From Archangium lipolyticum (GTDB lineage: Bacteria > Myxococcota > Myxococcia > Myxococcales > Myxococcaceae), in the NCBI RefSeq assembly GCF_024623785.1, contig NZ_JANKBZ010000004.1:186001-250000 (forward strand): a stretch of DNA of 64,000 nt. The letters are read 5' to 3'. Below, piece by piece: positions 32,630-40,866 of this stretch. Both the position numbers and the translations under genes were made by a program. Positions within the stretch are counted from its first letter, which is position 1, and each line of letters opens with the position of its first letter. The notes under the pieces were generated by a model. The model was given only the letters and a program-made list of their open reading frames with translations. It made no database searches and had not been told where the DNA came from.

Positions 32630-34288
32630 CTAGAAGCGCTTGAAGTCCTGCGAGTGGGTCTGCGCCGCCTGCGCCGCTGGCATCGCGTGCGCCACCGTCC
32701 GCAGCCCTGGCGGGGGTGTGAGCGCCGGCTGCTGGACCGGCGGTGGCCTCAGCGAGCGCACCTGCTGTGCCTGCGTCGTCTCCGCCACCCGGAAGAACGT
32801 CATCATCTGCTGCAGCGACTCCGCCTGTGCCGCCAGCTCCTCCGCCGTCGACGACAGCTCCTCCGCCGCCGACGCGTTTCGCTGCGTCACCTGATCCACC
32901 TGCACCATCGCCCGGTTCATCTGCATCACCCCGCTGGCCTGCTCCCTCGACACCGCCGCCACCTGCTGCACCAGCTGCGCCGTCTTGCGGATGGATGGCA
33001 CCAGCTCCTTGAGCAGATTCCCCGAGCGCTCCGCCACCTTCACGCTGCTGCTCGCCAGGCTCCCTATCTCCTTGGCCGCCTTCTGGCTCCTCTCCGCCAG
33101 CTTCCTCACCTCCGCCGCCACCACCGCGAATCCCCTCCCGTGCTCTCCCGCCCTCGCCGCTTCCACCGCTGCGTTGAGCGCCAGCAGGTTCGTCTGGTAC
33201 GCGATCTCCTCCACGATTCCGATGCGCTCGGCGATGGCCGTCATCGCCTCCACCGTCTCGTTCACCGCCAGCCCGCTCTCCTCCGCGTCCGCTGCCCCCT
33301 GCACCGCCATCCCCTCCAGCTGCCGGCTCGTCTCCGCGTTCTGGTTGATGGACGCGCTCAGCTGGTTGAGGCTCGTCGTCGTCTCCTCCACCGATGCCGC
33401 CTGGGTGCTCGTGCCTTGTGACAGCGCCTGCGCCGCCGCCGCCACCTGTCCCGAGGCCCCCGAGAGCGAGCCCACCGCTCCCCTCACCTCTCCCAGCACG
33501 CTGTTGAAGCGCTGCACCATCTCCCGCAGCCCCACCATCATCCGCGCCATCTCGTCCCGCCCCCGCACCTCGATGGAGCTGGTGAGGTCCCCCGTGGCCA
33601 GCTTGCCCGTGAGATCCAGTGCCCCGTGCAACGGCCGCACGATGCCGCGCGCCAGCACCCACGCCAGCAGCACCGCCAGCACCGGCCCCACCAACCCGCC
33701 CATCACCAGGAGCTTCTTCAACCGCTCCACGCCCACGTTCCCCTCCGCTTCACGCCGCTGGTGCTCGACTCGCACCTCCTGACGGAGGGAGCCCGACATT
33801 GCACGAATCTCCTCCAGGACCTTCCGCCCCGTGCCGTTCTTCACGTAGTCGGCGATCTCCGTCAGGGGCACGTGTCCGGCATCCAGGCCCTGACGCAACG
33901 CCATCTGGCGCTCGAGGTGCGGGACGTACTGCTGCTGGTACTGCTCCATCATCCGCGAGAGCAGCACCTGATGTGCGGAGTTGGTGGCCGTCAGTTCCTT
34001 CAAGCGGGTGTTGGACTTGAGGAACGCGGCCTGCAACCTGGACAGCTCGGCGAGGGCGGGCATGTCTCCCGGGCCCGGCAGCCCCAGCGCCCGGGACTCC
34101 ATGTCCACCAGGAGGGTATCCAGCAGCTGGGCCTCGTTCAGGACCTCGTAGGAGCGGTAGTTGTCGTATGCGGTACCCACCAGCCCGAGAAAGATGGCGT
34201 AGGACCCCCAGATGACGATGACGAGCAGGCCAACGGGCACGCCGAATCCGAGCTGCAACTTCCTGGCGATGGTGAGGTTCTCGAGCAT
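32630..34288 (-). CDS. Methyl-accepting chemotaxis protein, second of a tandem pair
   Basis: 552 residues. Transmembrane helix 1 (about 10-35), a periplasmic helical sensor of about 145 residues (36-185), transmembrane helix 2 ([19 protein letters not shown]), HAMP, and a signalling domain with [20 protein letters not shown] and [21 protein letters not shown] Pro/Gln/Ala-rich linker leads to the final residues QDFKRF, shared with the paralogue. The sensor differs from the upstream MCP, whereas the HAMP/signalling half is almost identical. Ligand unknown. Confidence 0.93.
   Translation of the reverse strand: MLENLTIARKLQLGFGVPVGLLVIVIWGSYAIFLGLVGTAYDNYRSYEVLNEAQLLDTLLVDMESRALGLPGPGDMPALAELSRLQAAFLKSNTRLKELTATNSAHQVLLSRMMEQYQQQYVPHLERQMALRQGLDAGHVPLTEIADYVKNGTGRKVLEEIRAMSGSLRQEVRVEHQRREAEGNVGVERLKKLLVMGGLVGPVLAVLLAWVLARGIVRPLHGALDLTGKLATGDLTSSIEVRGRDEMARMMVGLREMVQRFNSVLGEVRGAVGSLSGASGQVAAAAQALSQGTSTQAASVEETTTSLNQLSASINQNAETSRQLEGMAVQGAADAEESGLAVNETVEAMTAIAERIGIVEEIAYQTNLLALNAAVEAARAGEHGRGFAVVAAEVRKLAERSQKAAKEIGSLASSSVKVAERSGNLLKELVPSIRKTAQLVQQVAAVSREQASGVMQMNRAMVQVDQVTQRNASAAEELSSTAEELAAQAESLQQMMTFFRVAETTQAQQVRSLRPPPVQQPALTPPPGLRTVAHAMPAAQAAQTHSQDFKRF
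32774..33690. repeat. Near-identical direct repeat, copy 1 (MCP signalling half)
   Basis: About 0.9 kb is nearly base-for-base the same as 34475-35391, offset 1701 bases. Differences are scattered single bases. Sequence similarity falls sharply at both ends: at the transmembrane/sensor side (about 33700) and at the Pro-rich linker. This looks like recent duplication or ongoing gene conversion. Confidence 0.9.
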
Positions 34289-34306
34289 GGGCGTCTTGTC
34301 TCCGGC

Positions 34307-35986
34307 CTAGAAGCGTTTGAAGTCCTGGTCCGAAGCGGCCGCCGCGCGCTCCGTCACCACCGGGAAGGGCATGTGCAGCACCTGCGATCCCGCCCTCGGC
34401 CCCTGCGTGGGCGGAGGCACCGGCAGCTGGACCGGCGCCGGCCTCAGCGAGCGCACCTGCAGCACCGGCGTCTGCGTCGTCTCCGCCACCCGGAAGAACG
34501 TCATCATCTGCTGCAGCGACTCCGCCTGTGCCGCCAGCTCCTCCGCCGTCGACGACAGCTCCTCCGCCGCCGACGCGTTTCGCTGCGTCACCTGATCCAC
34601 CTGCACCATCGCCCGGTTCATCTGCATCACCCCGCTGGCCTGCTCCCTCGACACCGCCGCCACCTGCTGCACCAGCTGCGCCGTCTTGCGGATGGATGGC
34701 ACCAGCTCCTTGAGCAGATTCCCCGAGCGCTCCGCCACCTTCACGCTGCTGCTCGCCAGGCTCCCTATCTCCTTGGCCGCCTTCTGGCTCCTCTCCGCCA
34801 GCTTCCTCACCTCCGCCGCCACCACCGCGAATCCCCTCCCGTGCTCTCCCGCCCTCGCCGCTTCCACCGCCGCGTTGAGCGCCAGCAGGTTCGTCTGGTA
34901 CGCGATCTCCTCCACGATTCCGATGCGCTCGGCGATGGCCGTCATCGCCTCCACCGTCTCGTTCACCGCCAGCCCGCTCTCCTCCGCGTCCGCCGCCCCC
35001 TGCACCGCCATCCCCTCCAACTGCCGGCTCGTCTCCGCGTTCTGGCTGATGGACGCGCTCAGCTGGTTGAGGCTCGTCGTCGTCTCCTCCACCGATGCCG
35101 CCTGGGTGCTCGTGCCCTGTGACAGCGCTTGCGCCGCCGCCGCCACCTGTCCCGAGGCCCCCGAGAGCGAGCCCACCGCTCCCCTCACCTCTCCCAGCAC
35201 GCTGTTGAAGCGCTGCACCATCTCCCGCAGCCCCACCATCATCCGCGCCGTCTCGTCCCTGCCCTGCACCTCGATGGAGCTGGTGAGGTCCCCCGTGGCC
35301 AGCTTGCCCGTGAGCCTCAGCGCTCCGTGCAGCGGCCGCACGATGCTGCGCGCCAGCACCCACGCCAGCACCACCGCCAGCAGCGGCCCCACCACGCCGC
35401 CCGTCACCAACATCCGCTTGACCGACTCCACCTGTGTGTTGGTCACCTCATCGATCTTCCGGCGCTGCTCCTCTTCGCTCTGGCTGATGGCATTCGCCTC
35501 GCCGCGCATCATCTCCAGGAGCCGCTGCCCCTTGCCGCTCTTCACGTAGCCGACGAGCTGCTCCATGGGGATGCGCCCGGCATCCACGTCCCGGCGCAGC
35601 GCCATCAGGTGCTCGAGGTGGGGGAGGAGCTGCTGCTCGTACTGGTCCTTCAACTGTTGGAGCAGCTCCTGCTCACCAGGGCTGTTGACGGTCAGCTCCT
35701 TCGCCCGGGCGTGGGACTTGAGGAACGAGGCCTTGCGCTGAGCCAGTGGCTCGAGGACGGATTCCTGTCCCGTGAGCGCGAACTCCTCCACCCGGCGCTC
35801 CATGTCGTGGTGAGCGATGCCCATGGAGAGCAGCTCGATCCGCACCTCGTGGGAGCGGTAGTAGTCCTCGTTGTTCACCAGCATCATGAAGAAGGCGAAG
35901 GCCCCCCACATGGCGGCGGCGAGCAGCGCGACGAGCACGCCGAATCCAAGCTGCAGCTTCCGGGAGATGGTCAGGTTGCTGATCAT
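34307..35986 (-). CDS. Methyl-accepting chemotaxis protein, first of a tandem pair
   Basis: 559 residues from ATG 35986, which aligns with the start of the paralogue ([16 protein letters not shown] versus [16 protein letters not shown]) and has AAGAG upstream; ATG 36004 is an unlikely alternative. Transmembrane helix 1 about 15-35; a periplasmic helical sensor with [19 protein letters not shown] and [14 protein letters not shown]; transmembrane helix 2 [24 protein letters not shown]; signalling domain with the conserved hairpin tip; Pro-rich linker; end QDFKRF. Both receptors should feed the same CheA. Confidence 0.93.
   Translation of the reverse strand: MISNLTISRKLQLGFGVLVALLAAAMWGAFAFFMMLVNNEDYYRSHEVRIELLSMGIAHHDMERRVEEFALTGQESVLEPLAQRKASFLKSHARAKELTVNSPGEQELLQQLKDQYEQQLLPHLEHLMALRRDVDAGRIPMEQLVGYVKSGKGQRLLEMMRGEANAISQSEEEQRRKIDEVTNTQVESVKRMLVTGGVVGPLLAVVLAWVLARSIVRPLHGALRLTGKLATGDLTSSIEVQGRDETARMMVGLREMVQRFNSVLGEVRGAVGSLSGASGQVAAAAQALSQGTSTQAASVEETTTSLNQLSASISQNAETSRQLEGMAVQGAADAEESGLAVNETVEAMTAIAERIGIVEEIAYQTNLLALNAAVEAARAGEHGRGFAVVAAEVRKLAERSQKAAKEIGSLASSSVKVAERSGNLLKELVPSIRKTAQLVQQVAAVSREQASGVMQMNRAMVQVDQVTQRNASAAEELSSTAEELAAQAESLQQMMTFFRVAETTQTPVLQVRSLRPAPVQLPVPPPTQGPRAGSQVLHMPFPVVTERAAAASDQDFKRF
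34475..35391. repeat. Near-identical direct repeat, copy 2 (MCP signalling half)
   Basis: Partner of 32774-33690. In protein terms only a few residues differ across HAMP and the signalling domain (for example Asn/Ser in [10 protein letters not shown] versus [10 protein letters not shown], and Arg/Gln plus Met/Thr in the HAMP segment). Recombination between the copies would delete one receptor and fuse the sensors. Confidence 0.9.
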
Positions 35987-36028
35987 GATTCTCTTTCTGG
36001 ACATCGAAGGAGTGGAGGAACGGAGACC

Positions 36029-37654
36029 TCACCTCGCGGCGGTCCGCTGACGCACGGCCATGCGCAGCAGGGTGGGCACGTCCAGGACGAGCCCCACGCG
36101 TCCGCTGCCGAGGATGGTGGAGCCGGACACGCCGGGGACGTGGCGGAAGAGCCGGCCCAGGGGCTTGAGGACGCACTGGCCCTCGCCGTGCAGCGCGTCC
36201 ACCACCAGGCCCGCGCGGCCCCCACCGTGGCCCAGCACGACGACGTTCTCCCGGGCGGGCCCGGGGCCCTCCACGCCCAACACCTCGCGCAGCCGCAGGT
36301 AGGGCAGCGACCGGCCCCGCAGGTTCAACACGCCACCGCCGGGCTGGCCGCACCGCTCCGCCGGCAGCTCCAGGCACTCGCGCACCGCCTCCAGCGGCAG
36401 CACGTACGTCTCCTCGCCCACCCCCACCGAGAAGCCCTGGATGGTGGCCAGCGTCAGCGGCACCCGCAGCGTCACCGTGGTGCCACGCCCCTCCTCCGAG
36501 CGCAGCGTCACCATGCCCCGCAGCATCTCGACGCTGCGGCGCACCACGTCCATGCCCACCCCGCGCCCGGACACCTCCGTCACCGCGTCCGCCGTGGACA
36601 GCCCCGGCAGGAAGACGAGCTCCTCCAGCTCCTCCACCGTCATCCGCTCGGGCTCCAGCCCCAGCCCTCGCGCCTTCTCCCGCAGCCGGTCGTAGCGCAG
36701 GCCCCGGCCGTCGTCGGACAGCTCCACCACCAGCGAGCCCGGCTCGTGGAAGGCCCTCAGCACCAGCGTGCCGCACGCCTCCTTGCCCGCGGCCCGCCGC
36801 TCGTCCGGCGTCTCCAGCCCGTGGTCCACCGCGTTGCGCACCAGGTGCAGCAGGGGCTCGCGCAGGCCGTCCACCAGCGCCGTGTCCACCTCCACGTCCT
36901 CGCCCTTCAGCGCCAGCCGCGCCCACTTGCGCTCCGTGCGCGCCAGGTCCCTCACCGTGCGCAGGTGCTGCCGGAAGAGCGGGCCCACCGGCACCATCCG
37001 CACCCGCATCACCTCTTCGCGCAGCTCCTCGTGGAGCCGGTCCGCCTCGCGGTGCACCTCCAGGGCCTCCTCCACCGTGCCCGTGGACAGCACCTGCGCC
37101 AGGCGCGTGCGGGCGATGGCCAGCTCGCCCGTGAGCGTGGCGATGCGGTCCAGCTTCTCCAGGTCCACCCGGAGCGTGCGTCCGCGCCGCCCTCCCGTGT
37201 GCGACTCCTCCACCCCCGCCTCTTCCACCGGCCCCGCGGGTGACACCGACGGCCTCGCCTGCTGGCGCAGCGCCGCGCTACAGGCCCTCAGCCGCTCCAG
37301 CAGCGACTCATGGCCCTCCAGGGGCCCCTCCCGCCCCACCAGCGCGCCCTGTAGCATCTCCCGCAGCTGGTCCACGGACTCCAGCAGCAGCGACACCTGC
37401 TCGTCCGACACCGGCAGCCGCCGCTCCTGCACCACCTCCAGCACGTCCTCCACCACGTGCGCTACGTCCGCCATGGCGGAGAAGCCCAGTGCTCCCGCGG
37501 CCCCCTTCACCGTGTGCGCCCCCCGGAAGATGGCCATCAGCCCCTCCTCGTCCGGGTGTGTCTCCAGGGCGAGGAGCTGCTGCTCCATCTCGGTGAGGAG
37601 CTCTCCCGACTCCTCTGCGAAGGTGGCGAGCAATTGCTCGCGATCCAGGTCCAC
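36029..37654 (-). CDS. cheA: CheA histidine kinase, chemosensory operon 2
   Basis: 541 residues without a receiver. HPt with His47 (AIFRGAHTVKGAAGALG), linker with GGRRGRTLRVDLEKLDRI, dimerisation region, ATPase (HLVRNAVDHGLETPDERR, ELSDDGRGLRYDRLREKA, SGRGVGMDVV) and a C-terminal CheW-like domain (GGVLNLRGRSLPYLRLREV). There is no recognisable P2 docking domain, as in some other non-flagellar CheA proteins. The start is GTG 37654, preceded by GGAGGGGG. Phosphate probably goes to the stand-alone receivers encoded upstream. Confidence 0.92.
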   Translation of the reverse strand: MDLDREQLLATFAEESGELLTEMEQQLLALETHPDEEGLMAIFRGAHTVKGAAGALGFSAMADVAHVVEDVLEVVQERRLPVSDEQVSLLLESVDQLREMLQGALVGREGPLEGHESLLERLRACSAALRQQARPSVSPAGPVEEAGVEESHTGGRRGRTLRVDLEKLDRIATLTGELAIARTRLAQVLSTGTVEEALEVHREADRLHEELREEVMRVRMVPVGPLFRQHLRTVRDLARTERKWARLALKGEDVEVDTALVDGLREPLLHLVRNAVDHGLETPDERRAAGKEACGTLVLRAFHEPGSLVVELSDDGRGLRYDRLREKARGLGLEPERMTVEELEELVFLPGLSTADAVTEVSGRGVGMDVVRRSVEMLRGMVTLRSEEGRGTTVTLRVPLTLATIQGFSVGVGEETYVLPLEAVRECLELPAERCGQPGGGVLNLRGRSLPYLRLREVLGVEGPGPARENVVVLGHGGGRAGLVVDALHGEGQCVLKPLGRLFRHVPGVSGSTILGSGRVGLVLDVPTLLRMAVRQRTAAR

Positions 37655-37683
37655 CGTGTCCCCCTCCACGAAGTGGTTCCCGC

Positions 37684-38319
37684 TCAGGACGGTGTCCCGG
37701 CGGAGATGCCTCGCGCGCAGTAGAGGGCCCGCGCCCCCTCGGCCCCGAGCAGCTCCAGCAGCTCGCGGTCCTCCTGCACGAGGCGTGGTTTGTGAGGCAA
37801 GAGTCCGAAGAGCACCATCATCCCCAGCACGTGGCTGCCCAGCCGCAGGGGCACGCACGCGCGAGGCCCCTCGCGCCGCGCCTGCTCGGACACGTCCTCC
37901 CTCAGGTCCGCCAGCCAGGGCGAGCCGGTGCGCGCCGCCTGGCCGATGGGATCCTCCCCCAGCGGCAGCCGGCGGAAGCGCTCGGCGTCGATGCCCATGG
38001 AGGCCCGCAGCACCAGCGCCTGGCCCGCGGGCTCCAGCTCGAAGATGCCCAGCATCTCCGAGCCCACCAGGTTGACGATCAGATCCTGGAGGATGTCCAT
38101 CAACTCTCCCGGATTCAGCGTCTCGTGCAGACGCTGGGAGGCCACGCGCAGGCGCACCAGATGGGAGAGCTCCGCCTCCACCAGGCCCTGGCGCTGGACC
38201 CGCCACTGCTCGTCCTCGCTCTTGAGGGCGAGCGAGCGTTTGAGTTGCTCGTTCTCCGCGCGCAGGGTGGCCACCTCCGCGCGCAGGGCCTCGTTCTCCC
38301 AGCGAAGCTGCTCCCTCAT
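37684..38319 (-). CDS. Coiled-coil plus GAF-domain protein in chemosensory operon 2
   Basis: 211 residues. The first ~40 form a leucine-rich coiled coil (WENEALRAEVATLRAENEQL). A GAF domain occupies about 55-205, with LGIFELEPAGQALVLRASMG, IGQAARTGSPWLADL, CVPLRLGSHVLGMMVLFGLL and LELLGAEGARAL. No catalytic partner domain is attached. It may sense a small molecule and modulate CheA or the array by binding (inference). The ATG overlaps the stop of the receiver gene by 4 bases, so they are co-translated. Confidence 0.82.
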   Translation of the reverse strand: MREQLRWENEALRAEVATLRAENEQLKRSLALKSEDEQWRVQRQGLVEAELSHLVRLRVASQRLHETLNPGELMDILQDLIVNLVGSEMLGIFELEPAGQALVLRASMGIDAERFRRLPLGEDPIGQAARTGSPWLADLREDVSEQARREGPRACVPLRLGSHVLGMMVLFGLLPHKPRLVQEDRELLELLGAEGARALYCARGISAGTPS

Positions 38320-38699
38320 GCGGACCGTGCCTCCTCCAGGTGGCTGCGCACCTTGGCCAGCAGCTCCTCCCCGTCGAAGGGCTTGGTGATGTAGTCGGTG
38401 CACCCGCTCTCGAAGCCCTGGCGCACGAAGTGCGGCTCGCCGCGGGTGGTGACGAGGATGATGGGCACGTCCCTCATCTCCGAGCGCAGGCGCAGGGCCC
38501 GGCACGTCTGGAAGCCATCCAGCCGCGGCATGAGGACATCCAGGAAGATGAGGTCCGGGCGCTCGACGAAGGCCTTGTCGAGGGCCTCCTGCCCGTCACG
38601 CGCGGTGAGCAGATCGTAGCCGCAGTGGGACAACATCATCCGGTGCAGCAGCAGGACGGTATGGGAGTCGTCGACGAGGAGGATCTTCTTCTTGGGCAT
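38316..38699 (-). CDS. Stand-alone receiver (CheY-like), chemosensory operon 2
   Basis: 127 residues, one receiver domain. Acidic pair Asp10/Asp11 (LLVDDSHTV), phospho-acceptor Asp54 (LIFLDVLMPRLDG), Thr in LVTTRGEP and Lys106 (DYITKPFDG). All active-site residues are present, so it should accept phosphate from the CheA of this operon. It has no output domain and must act by protein binding. The start ATG follows GGAGGAATGTC on the minus strand. Confidence 0.92.
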   Translation of the reverse strand: MPKKKILLVDDSHTVLLLHRMMLSHCGYDLLTARDGQEALDKAFVERPDLIFLDVLMPRLDGFQTCRALRLRSEMRDVPIILVTTRGEPHFVRQGFESGCTDYITKPFDGEELLAKVRSHLEEARSA

Positions 38700-38743
38700 G
38701 ACATTCCTCCGGCGTTGGAGTGAAGGGGTGGGGTGACGGGGAT

Positions 38744-39913
38744 TCAGGAGCCGCTGCTGAAGCGGATGAGCTCGCGCAGCTGCATCAGCCGCCGGGGGCT
38801 CATGCCCAGGAACTGGATGCCCATGCCGAGCGGGTACGAGGCGATGCGGCGGGGCGCGTAGGGGTTGGACCAGGCGACGAGCCCGGGCCCCTCGAGCACC
38901 TCGCGGGTGGTGGGCAGGTGGATGCGCAGCTCCAGCGCGGAGCCGCAGCGGGCGGGCACCAGGGTACGCACGAAGAGGGCGCCAGGGCTGAGCGCGCTGG
39001 AGTAGCAGGAGCTCCACGAGTAGCCGCCCACCTCACGGAACTCCACGGGGCAGACGAAGGGCACGCGCTCGTCCACCAGGAGCGCCACCATGTTGCGCTG
39101 AAGCAGGCCGTTGATGCGGGCCAGCAGGTGGCGGGGTGCCAGGGTGCGCGCGCTCATCCACACCTGCCCGAACGACTGCACGTCCGTGACGTCGGCGTCC
39201 GTCACCACCACGGTGGGCACGCGGCCCAGGTGCGAGTCGGTGCGCAGGTGTTCCACGCGCAGCATCTCCTCGGCCGAGGTGACGGCGGTGCGCACGAGCA
39301 GCAGGTGGATGGGCTCGGAGTGCTCGGCGGCCAGGGCCACGGCGCGCTCGCGGGTGGGAGCGTAGAGCAGGTGGTGGCCACACGCCTCCAGGTGAGGGCC
39401 CAGTCCGTCGGGCGCGTCCGGCGCCTCGCCCACCAGCAGCACGGTGCGAGGGGTGCGCCGCTCCATCAACCGGGGCGCGGCCCACGGCGTCTTGTCGCGC
39501 AGCACGTCCAGCCGGGCCTGCAGCTCGTTGATGCGCACGGGGCCGAGCACGCAGTCCTCCGCGCCGCCGCGCACGCACGACTCCAGCAGCTCCGCGGGCG
39601 TGTTCTCCCCCACGACGACCAGGATGGGCACGTCCCCGTGGAGCGGGTGGCTGCGCAGCACCCCGCAGCCGGGCCCTTCGTCTTGCGGCAGCACGCGCCA
39701 GTCCACCAACACCATCAGCGGCCGGAACCGGCCCAGCTCGACGCGGGCCGCGAGCAGGCTGTCCACCGACACCACCTCGCAGCCCACCGTGCGCAGCAGG
39801 GGGGTGAGGGACAGCCGCAGCTCCTTGACGGCATCGACGAGCAACACCCTGCGGGAAAGCGCCGCGGAGGCTCCCGGCGAATGGGACAACACGTGCGAGG
39901 CAAGTGACGACAT
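38744..39913 (-). CDS. Double receiver-like protein with C-terminal PilZ-like domain
   Basis: 389 residues. Receiver-like domain 1 (about 15-130) keeps an acidic site (LLVDAV) and an Asp at MVLVDWRVLP but lacks the usual Lys, reading VLGPVR. Receiver-like domain 2 (about 145-260) has no acceptor Asp. The C-terminal part (about 270-389) resembles the myxobacterial PilZ subtype, with ELRIHLPTTREVLEGPGLVA and PLGMGIQFLGMSP, also found in motility proteins such as PlpA. It is probably a signalling scaffold rather than a phosphate acceptor. ATG 39913 has GGGGGGAAACCGGAT upstream; ATG 39955 is also possible. First gene of operon 2. Confidence 0.75.
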   Translation of the reverse strand: MSSLASHVLSHSPGASAALSRRVLLVDAVKELRLSLTPLLRTVGCEVVSVDSLLAARVELGRFRPLMVLVDWRVLPQDEGPGCGVLRSHPLHGDVPILVVVGENTPAELLESCVRGGAEDCVLGPVRINELQARLDVLRDKTPWAAPRLMERRTPRTVLLVGEAPDAPDGLGPHLEACGHHLLYAPTRERAVALAAEHSEPIHLLLVRTAVTSAEEMLRVEHLRTDSHLGRVPTVVVTDADVTDVQSFGQVWMSARTLAPRHLLARINGLLQRNMVALLVDERVPFVCPVEFREVGGYSWSSCYSSALSPGALFVRTLVPARCGSALELRIHLPTTREVLEGPGLVAWSNPYAPRRIASYPLGMGIQFLGMSPRRLMQLRELIRFSSGS

Positions 39914-40030
39914 ATCCGGTTTCCCCCCATGACACCGCGAGACAGTCTTCAACATGGCCCCCCCCGCCTCACGGGTCCGCTCATTCCCTATCAGCGCCGG
40001 GAATCGAGGATGACCGCGTGAAAAACTCAT

Positions 40031-40404
40031 GAAAGGAAATACGAGAAATTGAGCTTGCTTGCCTCCTGACCCAGGGGTCTGAAGCCCGGCACATGGAGGT
40101 TAACGGACACTCGCCCCCCACTTCAGGGTTTCCCTCCTGGTATCCCGTGGAAGAACAGGGGCTTGCCGTGTTCTTGACTGGACACGTGAACGCCCCCCCA
40201 TGCGGTCGGACCTTGACCTACCAGGAGAGTGTTGTCCCGTTGTCCACAGTCTTTGAAAGACATGTTCAAACCAGCCAGAACATTCCATGGCGCGCGCTGG
40301 GAATGATCTGTCCCCAACAAAAACTCTCACCTCGTGAGACACATACTATGTATGGGTTCATCCGCCTCTTTCACGACCCATCGTGGGCGGGTATGTGTGG
40401 ACCC
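40031..40404. other. Gene-free divergent region between chemosensory operon 2 and cutA
   Basis: About 370 bases without a convincing gene. AT-rich patches occur at about 40020-40060 and 40318-40355. The second includes TACTAT, which could be a -10 element for cutA, but no matching -35 is clear. It should contain the promoter of the minus-strand chemosensory operon. Confidence 0.4.
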
Positions 40405-40752
40405 ATGACCGAAACGCTCACCGATGCCATGATCGTCCTCGTGACAGCGCCCACGGCCGACAAGGCCGCGGAGCTGGCCCGCACGCTGGTGGAGGAGGGG
40501 TTGGCGGCGTGTGGCAACGTGGTGCCCGGCCTGCGCTCCATCTACCGATGGGAGGGGAAGGTGCATGACGAGCCGGAGGCGCTGCTCATCCTCAAGTCGC
40601 GTGCGCCGCTCTTCGAGGCGCTGCGGGAGCGGGTGGTGGCGCTGCACCCCTACGAATGCCCGGAGGTGCTGCGGCTGGGCGTGGAGGAGGGGCACGCGCC
40701 GTACCTGCAATGGATTCGGGACAACGTACGCGCCCCTGGCGGAGGTGCGTGA
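40405..40752 (+). CDS. cutA: CutA family protein (divalent-cation tolerance)
   Basis: 115 residues, the normal CutA size. Matches: MIVLVTAPTADKAAELARTL, VEEGLAACGNVVPGLRSIYR, WEGKVHDEPEALLILKSR, and LHPYECPEVLRLGVEEGHAP. CutA forms a compact trimer with a ferredoxin-like fold; it has been linked to copper tolerance in E. coli but its true role is unclear. ATG 40405 is chosen to match the family N-terminus; upstream in-frame sequence is not CutA-like. 114 bases separate it from the next gene. Confidence 0.93.
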   Translation: MTETLTDAMIVLVTAPTADKAAELARTLVEEGLAACGNVVPGLRSIYRWEGKVHDEPEALLILKSRAPLFEALRERVVALHPYECPEVLRLGVEEGHAPYLQWIRDNVRAPGGGA

Positions 40753-40866
40753 AATCCGACACTTGCCACCAGAAGGGAACGCGCGCGCGCGCCCCGGGAC
40801 GTCGTCCCGGCGTGCTAGACACGGAGCCACTCCCTTCACGCGCTCCACCCAAGGAAAGGCCTGCTC

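Noticed and set aside
34307-36004. Possible assembly duplication of the MCP genes
   Set aside because: Sensor, linker and flanking sequences differ clearly between copies, so two real genes are present; the identical part is better explained by duplication and gene conversion.
40093-40404. N-terminal extension of CutA
   Set aside because: The extra residues do not resemble CutA, which starts about 115 residues from the stop in its family; the upstream part lies in a divergent promoter region.
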